Assembly: GCA_011620585.1 (NCBI GenBank)
Contig: WOYV01000053.1
Location: 1-34,390 of the forward strand
Length of the DNA stretch: 34,390 bases
DNA from: Draconibacterium sp.
GTDB taxonomy: Bacteria > Bacteroidota > Bacteroidia > Bacteroidales > Prolixibacteraceae
Reading direction: 5' to 3'
Of the stretch, positions 23,078 through 30,697 are shown piece after piece. Numbering within the stretch: position 1 is the first letter of the stretch; each line of letters starts with the position of its first letter. The notes beneath the pieces are model-generated. The model was given only the letters and a program-made list of their open reading frames with translations, did no database searches and was not told the DNA's origin. The position numbers were made by a program, and so were the translations under genes.

Positions 23078-24916
23078 TTAACGTTGAACAGCCAGTTCGT
23101 AGGCTTTATCGTAATATTGTCCAAGGTTCGACCAGTCGAAATGCATCGAAGCTTCTTCGCAGCGGTAACGCAGCGATATTCTGTCGCGACGCGATTTTTG
23201 CACAAAATCAAAAAGAATGTTGGATAACTCTTCGGCTGAGCGATGGAAATTACCTTCAGTCCGATCGATAATATACATTCCTTTTTCTTCGTGATCAGGA
23301 ATGTTATTGACTACATAATCGCCAAACCCGGCCAGATTACTGGTAATCGACGGTAACCCGCTTGCCAGGCATTCCAATGGAGTGTACCCCCAGGGCTCGT
23401 ACATACTTGGGAAAATCCCCAAATGACACCCGCGCACAAATTGTGTATAATCCATTCGGAACAAGGGGTTGGTAGTGGCGATAAAATCGGGGTGATATAC
23501 TACCTTCACTTTATCGTGCCTGTTATTTATCAGATTCGAAGTTCGCATAAAATTCAGGATTTCGTCTTTATGATCGTCAACCAAGGTATGTGTAATAATT
23601 TTGGGCAGATTTAAGGTTTTCCACGTTTGCACATTTCTACGAAGCTTGAGTCGAAGATAATCTTCAACCATGGCAGTTAAGTCCGGAAACTCGTAGGGCC
23701 CGCTCGACGATGTAATGGCTGAGTAAAGCCGTTCGCCAACCTGTTCCTTAATTTCTTCCACTACCCTGTGTATGTCTTCAATTTGTGCTTTCGACTGTAA
23801 AACATCTGGATTAAAAGAATAAAACGGGCGTTTTGTAATAAAAAACATTACTACCGTCATATCACTTCCGGCTTGCTGCAACTTCCAGTTCAGGCGAGCC
23901 AGCGCTTCCAGCGTAAGATCGTAGCCTTTGTTATGGTATTCATATCGCCCCGAAGTAAAGAAATAGAGTGTTTTATCGAGATCAAAATTATAACTCTGGA
24001 AAAAATGACCACGGACAAATTCGTTGATCTGTTCCTTCACCTTCATATGCCGGTTCTGAATTTCGTGGAGAGCCTCAAAACGCTGAATGTTTAACCCATT
24101 TGGTAAGAGCAAGTCGGGAGTTCTTCCGAGCAGATAGGTACATTCCTGCCCGGTAACTTCGCTTACGGTAGTAAATACATGTGCCCCATGTGCCGATGCC
24201 CGTTCGATTTCTGCAATAGGCCGCACATTAAAATTATTGGCTTCCTTTTCCCAGTCGTAAAACGGTAAGTGTTTGTAAAAATCCTGGTCATTCATTGCCA
24301 GATACCGACCCAGCAATGTTGCATGCGTGGTAAAAACCGTTTTAATATTCAGGTTCGACTTTCGGATTCCCGGGATAGGAATTCCCGCCATCCACTCGTG
24401 AAAATGAGCAATAATATTGTTTTCGCAGTATTTATTCTCGCAAAGGAAATGAAAGAATTCACGCACCTGGAAACCAAAAGCAGCCACCTTGTCAAGCAAC
24501 CCGTCTCCTTCGGGCAAAGAGATGTTGTAGTCTTTATACATATAGTATTTGATCTCTCCCAGTTTATCGTACACCGAATAAGGATTAAAGAGTACTACAT
24601 TCGGACGTCCGGAGACGATCCACTTGCCAAAATGCACATCAAATCCACGTGATTGCATCTCAAGAACTGCCTTGCCAATAGGAGTAGAATAGTCGGTAGC
24701 CGGATCGAAGTGGGCAGCAGCCTGGTCTTCGAAATAGGGCCCAATCAAAAAATAATTATCGACCCCCCATTTTTTTATAACCGATGGAACTTTCGAACGT
24801 ATCACGGTGTAAATCCCTCCGACCTGGTTGCATACTTCCCATGCGACTTCAAAAAGTTTGGTATTTCTTACTTCAGCAATACCTTCTTTCTCTTTGCTTG
24901 ATTTAGCAGTTGTCAT
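23078..24916 (-). CDS. GT3-family (eukaryote-type) glycogen synthase
   Basis: The 612-residue protein resembles animal and yeast glycogen synthases (GT3, GT-B fold) rather than bacterial GlgA (GT5). The N-lobe begins EVAWEVCNQVGGIYTVIRSK, with the Gly-Gly loop that binds UDP-glucose, followed by HFHEWMAGI and TTHATLLGRYLA. The C-lobe has FFTSGRYEYHNKGYDLTLEALA and, near 510-535, YEPWGYTPLECLASGLPSITSN, almost the eukaryotic catalytic/UDP segment. Near the C-terminus KSRRDRISLRYRCEE (574-588) matches the eukaryotic arginine cluster, keeping five of six arginines (R576, R577, R579, R583, R585). Those arginines bind glucose 6-phosphate in the eukaryotic enzymes. The N- and C-terminal phosphorylation tails of animal enzymes are absent. 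It is upstream of and coupled to murI, with its own promoter. Confidence 0.9.
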   Translation of the reverse strand: MTTAKSSKEKEGIAEVRNTKLFEVAWEVCNQVGGIYTVIRSKVPSVIKKWGVDNYFLIGPYFEDQAAAHFDPATDYSTPIGKAVLEMQSRGFDVHFGKWIVSGRPNVVLFNPYSVYDKLGEIKYYMYKDYNISLPEGDGLLDKVAAFGFQVREFFHFLCENKYCENNIIAHFHEWMAGIPIPGIRKSNLNIKTVFTTHATLLGRYLAMNDQDFYKHLPFYDWEKEANNFNVRPIAEIERASAHGAHVFTTVSEVTGQECTYLLGRTPDLLLPNGLNIQRFEALHEIQNRHMKVKEQINEFVRGHFFQSYNFDLDKTLYFFTSGRYEYHNKGYDLTLEALARLNWKLQQAGSDMTVVMFFITKRPFYSFNPDVLQSKAQIEDIHRVVEEIKEQVGERLYSAITSSSGPYEFPDLTAMVEDYLRLKLRRNVQTWKTLNLPKIITHTLVDDHKDEILNFMRTSNLINNRHDKVKVVYHPDFIATTNPLFRMDYTQFVRGCHLGIFPSMYEPWGYTPLECLASGLPSITSNLAGFGDYVVNNIPDHEEKGMYIIDRTEGNFHRSAEELSNILFDFVQKSRRDRISLRYRCEEASMHFDWSNLGQYYDKAYELAVQR

Positions 24917-24950
24917 AAGTGCTTATATCGTTAGTGAATCTTAGTGCCAA

Positions 24951-24981
24951 TAAATATAGTTTTTAAAACTTTCCCTACCAA
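24951..24981 (-). promoter_or_regulatory. Candidate promoter of the glycogen synthase-murI unit
   Basis: On the minus strand TTG (24979-24981), 20 bases, then TATATTTA (24951-24958), a 7-of-8 match to TAnnTTTG. It sits between the ompH terminator and the ATG at 24916, with a leader of about 30 bases. Confidence 0.5.
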
Positions 24982-24993
24982 TAACAGCCGACA

Positions 24994-25026
24994 TAAAAAA
25001 ACCATCCGTCAATCGACGAATGGTTT
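24994..25026 (-). terminator. Terminator of the ompH end of the envelope operon
   Basis: On the minus strand ACCATTCGTC and GACGGATGGT pair fully with one U-G wobble around a 4-base loop; a run of seven T follows. It lies 24 bp past the stop of the downstream ompH gene, so the glycogen synthase gene beyond it is a separate unit. Confidence 0.85.
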
Positions 25027-25049
25027 TTCAGATATCTTGTTCAAGTTTA

Positions 25050-25562
25050 TTACTGAATTCCGAGCTTTGTTTTTACAAGCGGAAGAACATCGAGACTTAG
25101 ATTCGATTTATACAATAAACTGTTGGTTTCGAATACATAAATCAAACCTTGTTCTTTAGCTACATCAGCAATCGCACCCTGAGCTTTATCATAAATAGGT
25201 TTCATCACCTCGTTCTGCTTTTGCTGTAATTGTTGCTGAGCCGTAACCTGGTAGTTTTGAATACGCTGTTGAATATCCTGAATTTCAGATACTTTCGCAT
25301 TCTTTTTAATTTCTGAAACTTCAGCTCCCATTTTTTCAAACTCGCCCAATTTAGTTTGGTAATCTTTCTGCATTTCGCCTAAAATTTCTTCTAAATCCGT
25401 TTGGAATTTATTGAAGTCTTGTTCTGCAGTTGCTCTTTCAGGCATCACCTGGATCAGCGCGTTAAGATCGATATGGCCAAACTTCAATGTTTGAGCTTTG
25501 GTAACAGTAACTGCCGACACCATAATCAACGCTACTGCCAATAATTTCAATAAGTTCTTCAT
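25050..25562 (-). CDS. ompH: OmpH/Skp-family periplasmic chaperone (downstream copy)
   Basis: The 170-residue protein has a signal peptide ending AQT (about residue 24), then LKFGHIDLNALIQVMPERATA, the conserved Skp beta-strand segment, and a long amphipathic coiled coil (about 45-125) rich in Gln and Glu (KMGAEVSEIKKN, QQQLQQKQNEV). The C-terminal AIADVAKEQGLIYVFETNS returns to the beta core. Skp is a trimeric holdase that carries unfolded outer-membrane proteins across the periplasm to BamA. It is the last gene of the bamA unit. A second copy lies 44 bp upstream, and an exact -7 box (TATATTTG) just before this gene suggests extra expression. It is followed by the terminator at 24994-25026. 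Confidence 0.92.
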   Translation of the reverse strand: MKNLLKLLAVALIMVSAVTVTKAQTLKFGHIDLNALIQVMPERATAEQDFNKFQTDLEEILGEMQKDYQTKLGEFEKMGAEVSEIKKNAKVSEIQDIQQRIQNYQVTAQQQLQQKQNEVMKPIYDKAQGAIADVAKEQGLIYVFETNSLLYKSNLSLDVLPLVKTKLGIQ

Positions 25563-25588
25563 AATTTACGTCGTCTTAATTTTGGATG

Positions 25589-25596
25589 CAAATATA
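25589..25596 (-). promoter_or_regulatory. -7 box before the downstream ompH gene
   Basis: On the minus strand it reads TATATTTG, an exact match, 27 bases before the ATG at 25562. The -33 region would fall inside the last codons of the upstream ompH gene and lacks a clear TTTG. Confidence 0.4.
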
Positions 25597-25606
25597 ATAT
25601 TTAAAT

Positions 25607-26119
25607 TTATTTATAACCGAGTTTTTGTAAAACCTGGTCACTTAAATCGTAGCGTGGATTGGTGAAAAACAGGATGGTCCCGCCCGCCTTATCAAAAATT
25701 ACAGCATAACTTCCGTCGGTCGATATTTCCTGCACTGCATTAAAGATATCATCCTGAATTGGCTTCACCAGCCCCTGGCGTTTTTTGTACAGGTCGCCTT
25801 CGGGGCCGAAATACTTGCGTTGCAATAATTTATAGTCCTTTTCTTTCGAAATAATTACATCTTCGCGCTTGCGTTTCATATCGTCAGACAAGAGTACACT
25901 CTCTGCCTGAAAGTCCTGGTACATTTGTTCAATTTCAGCATGCATCGATTCCAGTTCTTTCTGATATTGAGACGATAACTGGTTTAGTTGTTCCTGTGCC
26001 GCAGTGTACGACGGGATGTTCTCCATAATATACTCCGAATCGATAAATCCGAATTTCTGCGCTTGTGTTACAACTACTGTCGAAAGGATTACTGCTACAA
26101 TTAAAATTATTTTCTTCAT
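25607..26119 (-). CDS. ompH: OmpH/Skp-family periplasmic chaperone (upstream copy)
   Basis: Starting at the ATG at 26119 gives 170 residues with a signal peptide (MKKIILIVAVILSTVVVTQAQ). An ATG at 26158 would add 13 residues in front of it, so the shorter start is chosen. The core KFGFIDSEYIMENIPSYTAAQ and the coiled coil (about 40-115, charged: QYQKELESMHAEIEQMYQDF, DDMKRKREDVIISKEK) match Skp/OmpH. The C-terminal half ends in VQEISTDGSYAVIFDKAGG and a short FFTNPRYDLS segment not seen in the other copy. It is 68 bp downstream of bamA. The two copies differ in coil composition (Lys/Arg/Glu here, Gln-rich downstream), as is usual for tandem OmpH pairs in Bacteroidota. Confidence 0.92.
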   Translation of the reverse strand: MKKIILIVAVILSTVVVTQAQKFGFIDSEYIMENIPSYTAAQEQLNQLSSQYQKELESMHAEIEQMYQDFQAESVLLSDDMKRKREDVIISKEKDYKLLQRKYFGPEGDLYKKRQGLVKPIQDDIFNAVQEISTDGSYAVIFDKAGGTILFFTNPRYDLSDQVLQKLGYK

Positions 26120-26187
26120 GGCAATTTTTTTTAATTTAAACTGGTTTTCTACTATCATATTTTATGCCAAATCAAAATATTGTGTTT

Positions 26188-28872
26188 TTAGAACTGCTGA
26201 CCGATCACAAAGTGGAAGTTGCTTCCTGCTGCATCCGGTACTCCCGGAACCTGATCGAAACCATAACCCCAGTCGATACCCATTAAACCAAACATCGGCA
26301 AAAAGATACGAACACCCACACCTGCTGACCGGTGTAATTTAAACGGGGTATAATTTTGATAAGTCATTGCAGTGTTCCCAGCTTCGAGGAAAGCCAGCGC
26401 ATAAATAGTTGCACTTGGTTTCAGTGTAACCGGATAACGCATTTCCATTGAAAACTTGGTATACATTTTAGAACCGTTATTCGGGCTCAGACTAAAGTCG
26501 CGGTAACCGCGCAGAGCAACATAATCAGTTCCGTAAATATTATACCCCGACATACCCGAACCACCAACGATAAAGCCTTCGAACGGAGATTTACGGCCAG
26601 CATCATAATATCCGAGGAACCCCATTTCAAAAGCTGTCCTCAGCACCAGGTTGGTATTTTTCGAAAGTGGATTGTATAGTTGTCCTTTTAACAACCACTT
26701 ATGGTATTCAATCCATTTGAAACGTTCTTTGTTTGTAATGTTAGGGTCAGAATAATCTTTCCCGGTAAACCATGAATACGGCGGAGTTAGTTTTATCGAA
26801 AGCGATAAAGAAGAACCACTTCTTGAATATAACGGGTTATCGACTGAACTTCGGCCAAATACAGTTTTAAAGCTCAGGTTGTTGAAAGTTCCGTTCACTT
26901 GTCCGTTCTCGTCAGCCAGGAAGTAGAAGTAGCTTCCCATGTTGCGAAGGTTATAATGTTCAAACGAAAGCTCGTGATAAACGGTAAAGTAGTCGTCGGG
27001 CCACGAAAGGCGGTAACCATAACCCAGCGCCAACGCAATTGTTTCCCAAATCTGATCGTCGGCTGCATTATCGTTTTCCGAACTGTAGTTATAACTATAC
27101 GAAGATCCATACGAACCGTAACCGCCGTAACCATAAGGAGAATAACCACCGTAACCGTAAGGTGAGTAGGAAGAACCTCCGTAACCACTATATCCGCTGC
27201 CATAACCATAAGGATTGTAAGATTGGTAATATTTATTGGCGCTGTAATTAATTCGGGAGTGTGACAAGGAAACCGAGAATGAGTTCGGTTTTTTACCACC
27301 CAGCCAGGGTTCGATAAATGATAAACTAACCGTGCGGTAATATTTTCCACTGGTTTGGTATCGCAAACTAAGTGTTTGTCCGTCACCGGTTGGAAGTGGT
27401 CTCCAGGCTTCTTTATTGAAAAAATTCCGAACCGAGAAATTGGCGAATTTCAAACCGACCGAACCTACAAACATGCCGGCTCCCCAACCTCCCGAGAGTT
27501 CGATCTGGTCGTTTGCCTTTTCCTGAAGCTGGTATTCGATATCCACAGTTCCATCTTCGGGATGTGGCTGCACATCGGGCTTGATGGCTTCGGGGTCAAA
27601 GTGCCCCAACTGCGCCAATTCCCTGTACGAACGCATGAGCAGCGTTTTACTGAACAAGTCGCCGGGATATGTACGAAGTTCACGTCTTGCAACGTGTTCG
27701 TGCGTTTTGGTATTCCCCACAATCCGAACTTCGTTAATAGTAGCTTGTTTTCCTTCGAAAATACGCATCTCATAATCGATAGTATCGCCGTATATGTTTA
27801 CTTCAATTGGTTCGAGATCAAAGAAAAGATAACCCTGGTCGAGATACACGTTATTCAAACCTTCATCGTTATCGAACAATCGTTTATCCAGAATTTTCTG
27901 ATTGAAAACATCTCCTTTTTTAATCCCAAGCCGGGCCGAAAGGTAATCTGAAGGATAAACGGTATTCCCCACCCAGCGAATATCGCCAAAGTAGTATTTG
28001 TTTCCTTCTTCAACATCGATATCGATATTCACTCTTGGCTTCTGTTTTCTTCCGACTTCAATTTGCGAAACCGAATCCGCAACAATAACCGCGTCGCGAT
28101 AACCTTTCTCGTTGTATTTATTGATCATGTTTCCTTTATCGGTCTTGTATTCCGACTCAAGAAATTTCTTTGTCTTGAAGAAGTTGCGTAGTGCCTTTTC
28201 ATTGGTCTTTTTCATGGCACGCTCAAGTTCAACATCACTAAGAGCTACGTTACCTTCGATATCAATATTGTTGACTTTTACCTTTTCTTTCTTATCCACA
28301 TAAATATCGAGGATAATACTATTGTTCTGCGTTGTATCATCACGCTGGATAATATTTACTTCGGTATTCAGAAATCCTTTTTCAGTAAATATTCCCTTAA
28401 TGGTTCTTTCTGCACTGTTCACCTGGTGGTCAGTCACCTGGCTACCGCGTAATAAAAGAACTTTCTTGGTAATATCTTCCTTCTCCGATTTCGAGATACC
28501 ATAGAAATTGACATCAGCAAGACGCGGCCTTTCCTGTAAATAAATTTCGAGCCAGATTTGATCTCCGACAATTTTGGTTGCGGTAATTTTCACGTCCGAG
28601 AAAAGTCCTTGCTGCCAGAGTTTTTTAATGGCAATGGTAATCTCGTCGCCGGGCACTGTAATATCCTCTCCCACTTTCAATCCCGACAACTGAACCAGCA
28701 CAGTCTTATCGAGATAACGGATTCCTGAAACCTGGATATCCGCAATCCGGTATTCTTTTGCGCTCGAATAATAGATTGAAAAATTGGTACTGTCTGTATC
28801 CTGCGCCCAAAGGGCCGGAACAAAAGTGAATATAAAAAGAAGGGTTGTTATCGACTTTAAAAATATCCTCAT
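26188..28872 (-). CDS. bamA: BamA outer-membrane protein assembly factor
   Basis: The 894-residue outer-membrane insertase has a signal peptide (1-23), five POTRA-like domains (about 40-480, each with the beta-alpha-alpha-beta-beta pattern, e.g. YRIADIQVSGIRYLDKTVL, VKVNNIDIEGNVAL, ATINEVRIVGNTKTHEHV), and a 16-strand barrel with the lid motif VALRGYRDFSLSP (the RGF-like signature written RGY here). The barrel ends in a final aromatic-rich strand FHFVIGQQF. It inserts beta-barrel proteins delivered by the Skp proteins encoded just downstream. The gene starts 1 bp after uppS ends. A 51-residue Tyr/Gly/Ser segment (548-598) interrupts the barrel in a likely outside loop, noted separately. No frameshift is visible. 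Confidence 0.95.
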   Translation of the reverse strand: MRIFLKSITTLLFIFTFVPALWAQDTDSTNFSIYYSSAKEYRIADIQVSGIRYLDKTVLVQLSGLKVGEDITVPGDEITIAIKKLWQQGLFSDVKITATKIVGDQIWLEIYLQERPRLADVNFYGISKSEKEDITKKVLLLRGSQVTDHQVNSAERTIKGIFTEKGFLNTEVNIIQRDDTTQNNSIILDIYVDKKEKVKVNNIDIEGNVALSDVELERAMKKTNEKALRNFFKTKKFLESEYKTDKGNMINKYNEKGYRDAVIVADSVSQIEVGRKQKPRVNIDIDVEEGNKYYFGDIRWVGNTVYPSDYLSARLGIKKGDVFNQKILDKRLFDNDEGLNNVYLDQGYLFFDLEPIEVNIYGDTIDYEMRIFEGKQATINEVRIVGNTKTHEHVARRELRTYPGDLFSKTLLMRSYRELAQLGHFDPEAIKPDVQPHPEDGTVDIEYQLQEKANDQIELSGGWGAGMFVGSVGLKFANFSVRNFFNKEAWRPLPTGDGQTLSLRYQTSGKYYRTVSLSFIEPWLGGKKPNSFSVSLSHSRINYSANKYYQSYNPYGYGSGYSGYGGSSYSPYGYGGYSPYGYGGYGSYGSSYSYNYSSENDNAADDQIWETIALALGYGYRLSWPDDYFTVYHELSFEHYNLRNMGSYFYFLADENGQVNGTFNNLSFKTVFGRSSVDNPLYSRSGSSLSLSIKLTPPYSWFTGKDYSDPNITNKERFKWIEYHKWLLKGQLYNPLSKNTNLVLRTAFEMGFLGYYDAGRKSPFEGFIVGGSGMSGYNIYGTDYVALRGYRDFSLSPNNGSKMYTKFSMEMRYPVTLKPSATIYALAFLEAGNTAMTYQNYTPFKLHRSAGVGVRIFLPMFGLMGIDWGYGFDQVPGVPDAAGSNFHFVIGQQF
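27079..27231 (-). repeat. Tyr/Gly/Ser-rich repeat segment inside BamA
   Basis: Fifty-one codons (residues 548-598) encode almost only Tyr, Gly and Ser with a few Asn, Pro and Gln. They include two adjacent copies of YSPYGYGG (27121-27144 and 27145-27168) and shorter YGYG/YGSYGSS variants. The two 24-base copies differ at four bases, all synonymous, which suggests the protein pattern is under selection rather than being a fresh slippage product. The segment is flanked by SANKYY and SENDNAADD, and by barrel strands on both sides. Confidence 0.85.
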
Positions 28873-28873
28873 A

Positions 28874-29620
28874 CTAGTTCGTTATCTGTTCTCTGGTTTT
28901 TCCGAATCTCCTCTCTCTGTTCTGATAATCGACAACGGCTTCAAATAAATCTTCTTTTCTGAAATCGGGCCAGAGCTTTGGCATAAAATAAAGCTCGGTG
29001 TATGCGATCTCCCACAGCAAAAAATTACTGATGCGGTATTCGCCACTGGTTCTGATCAGTAATTCGGGATCAGGGATTCCAGACGTTGAAAGATGTTTTC
29101 TGAATACTTCGTTGTTGATCTTTTCAGGATCCAATTGTTGGTTGGCTGCTTCGGCAGCTATTTGTTTCACGGCATTTATAATATCCCATTGCCCACTGTA
29201 ACTGAGGGCAAGTATTAAATTTAGTCCTGTATTTTCTTTTAGCCGGTCGATGCAGCGATCCAGGTTCGCCTTCACATCGGCAGGCATCGCAGCAATATTT
29301 CCAATAGCACTTAAACGCACGTTGTTTTTCATCAGTTTGTCGGTTTCATTCTCAATGGCCTGAACAAACAGGCTCATCAAAGCATCTACCTCGGCTTTTG
29401 GTCGTTCCCAGTTTTCGGTTGAAAAAGCATAGAGTGTAAGGTGCCGGATACCGATTTCGCCGGCTCCTTCAACAGCCGAACGAACCGACTCAACTCCGTG
29501 TTCATGCCCCATAATACGGGAACTTCCGTGTTGTTCGGCCCACCGCCCATTGCCATCCATAATAATGGCCACATGTTTCGGTACCTTTTTCGTATCAAGC
29601 CTATTTCTGAACGATTCCAT
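28874..29620 (-). CDS. uppS: Undecaprenyl diphosphate synthase
   Basis: The 248-residue cis-prenyltransferase condenses farnesyl diphosphate with eight isopentenyl diphosphates to make the lipid carrier for peptidoglycan and surface polysaccharides. Motifs: HVAIIMDGNGRWA (D22, Mg and diphosphate binding), YAFSTENWERP, LALSYSGQWDI, and PDPELLIRTSGEYRISNF leading to LLWEIAYTELYF. Length is normal. It lies 2 bp downstream of the DUF6089 gene and 1 bp upstream of bamA, so all three are translationally coupled. It acts at the cytoplasmic face. Confidence 0.95.
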   Translation of the reverse strand: MESFRNRLDTKKVPKHVAIIMDGNGRWAEQHGSSRIMGHEHGVESVRSAVEGAGEIGIRHLTLYAFSTENWERPKAEVDALMSLFVQAIENETDKLMKNNVRLSAIGNIAAMPADVKANLDRCIDRLKENTGLNLILALSYSGQWDIINAVKQIAAEAANQQLDPEKINNEVFRKHLSTSGIPDPELLIRTSGEYRISNFLLWEIAYTELYFMPKLWPDFRKEDLFEAVVDYQNRERRFGKTREQITN

Positions 29621-29622
29621 TC

Positions 29623-30381
29623 TTAGTTTTTACTTTCGTAGGCAGGACATGCTTTTTTACCTATATAAATTTTGTAAGTGAAATAAACCCCCAGATATCC
29701 CGCCCAATCGTTGTTGTGATTCTGCGTTGTATAATGGATGGTTTCTCCCGTGCCGTTTGCATACGACAGTGGGTCGTCCAGGTCATCCAGTTTATCACTC
29801 ATGTACTTTCTCATTTGGTATTCAATCCCCACTCCCAGCCGGCTTCCAATTGTATATTTAAAGCCAATCCCAAACGGTATGGTTGGTACTACCAGCGATT
29901 CCTTCCTATCAAGCACTACCAGGTTTCCCGAACCATCGTAAGCCAATTCGGGATAAGCCGGGTTAAACGTGTAAATTTCAGCCGGCCTAAAATCATACTT
30001 GAAATAAGATACGCCTAATCCTATCGTCACATACGGAGTAAATCGCATTTTCCGTGAGCCCAAAACATATTTCAGGTAATTGATCTCCACCTGTACCGTA
30101 AGGTCCTGTGCAGCTTTATCAAAACTCCAGTCCACATTTTCTACAGTACCTTGCCCAACCATTTTACCTGTAAGGAACATGGCCCGTAACCCCAGTCTTG
30201 TATTAAAGTTGTACCTGAAATATCCGCCAAAATTTAAATTGAACGACTGAAATGGGGTATTATCATCCATATCGCCCCAAACGGTTGACGAACCTCCCCA
30301 AATCCCAATGTCAGCTGTTTTTTGTGCACGTCCTGATAGCGCTATCAAAACAATCGCAAATACCACTACAAGTTTCTTCAT
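29623..30381 (-). CDS. DUF6089-family outer-membrane beta-barrel protein
   Basis: The 252-residue protein has a signal peptide (MKKLVVVFAIVLIALSGRAQ) and alternating beta-strand patterns with aromatic residues at strand ends (ADIGIWGGSSTVWGDM, NLNFGGYFRYNFNTRLGLRAMF, FTPYVTIGLGVSYFKYDF, IPFGIGFKYTIGSRLGVGIEYQMRKY, WAGYLGVYFTYKIYI). This is an 8- to 10-strand barrel of the DUF6089 type. The family is conserved in this very position between nadK and uppS-bamA in Bacteroidota, which suggests a role in envelope assembly, but no function is established to my knowledge. It is the first gene of the tightly packed DUF6089-uppS-bamA run, after a 316-bp gap with promoter candidates. Confidence 0.88.
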   Translation of the reverse strand: MKKLVVVFAIVLIALSGRAQKTADIGIWGGSSTVWGDMDDNTPFQSFNLNFGGYFRYNFNTRLGLRAMFLTGKMVGQGTVENVDWSFDKAAQDLTVQVEINYLKYVLGSRKMRFTPYVTIGLGVSYFKYDFRPAEIYTFNPAYPELAYDGSGNLVVLDRKESLVVPTIPFGIGFKYTIGSRLGVGIEYQMRKYMSDKLDDLDDPLSYANGTGETIHYTTQNHNNDWAGYLGVYFTYKIYIGKKACPAYESKN

Positions 30382-30697
30382 CCTGGCATTTTAATTCGTT
30401 TCTTTTTGCTTGCTTTCGGACATGCAGTTTTTAGTGCTAACTTATTCAATTTTAAGGATTATCCGCCTGGGTTACCAACTTTGGTTTTTTGTTCAAAATA
30501 CTGGTAATTTATTCATCATCAAACCGCACGGACAACCTCTCATAACAAATTGAATATCAATAATTTTAATCGCTTTTAAACGACTTAACTTTTGCTTTCA
30601 AAAGCTACAAATGTAATATAATTCTAAAAATAACATATCCGTTTGCTATTATAAAACCCAAACAAAGATTAAAAATTGTTAAGTAGCTTCGAGAAAT
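30382..30697. other. Intergenic region upstream of the DUF6089-uppS-bamA run
   Basis: This 316-bp AT-rich gap separates nadK from the DUF6089 gene. It contains the candidate -7 boxes listed at 30608-30615 and 30447-30479 (TTG, 21 bases, TAAAATTG on the minus strand). A small A/T-rich hairpin (CTTTTG / CAAAAG, 30589-30604) has no T tract. No ORF with family features is seen. Confidence 0.5.
30608..30615 (-). promoter_or_regulatory. Candidate -7 box for the DUF6089-uppS-bamA run
   Basis: On the minus strand it reads TACATTTG, an exact TAnnTTTG match. A start here would give a leader of more than 200 bases. The -33 side is weak, and the alternative at 30447-30479 is nearer the gene. Confidence 0.4.

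Noticed and set aside
27355-27951. A 198-codon plus-strand frame antisense to bamA
   Set aside because: It runs opposite to a well-supported gene, has no recognisable domain or signal, and open frames opposite bamA codons are expected by chance. The long frame at 26895-27386 on the minus strand in another phase is rejected for the same reason.
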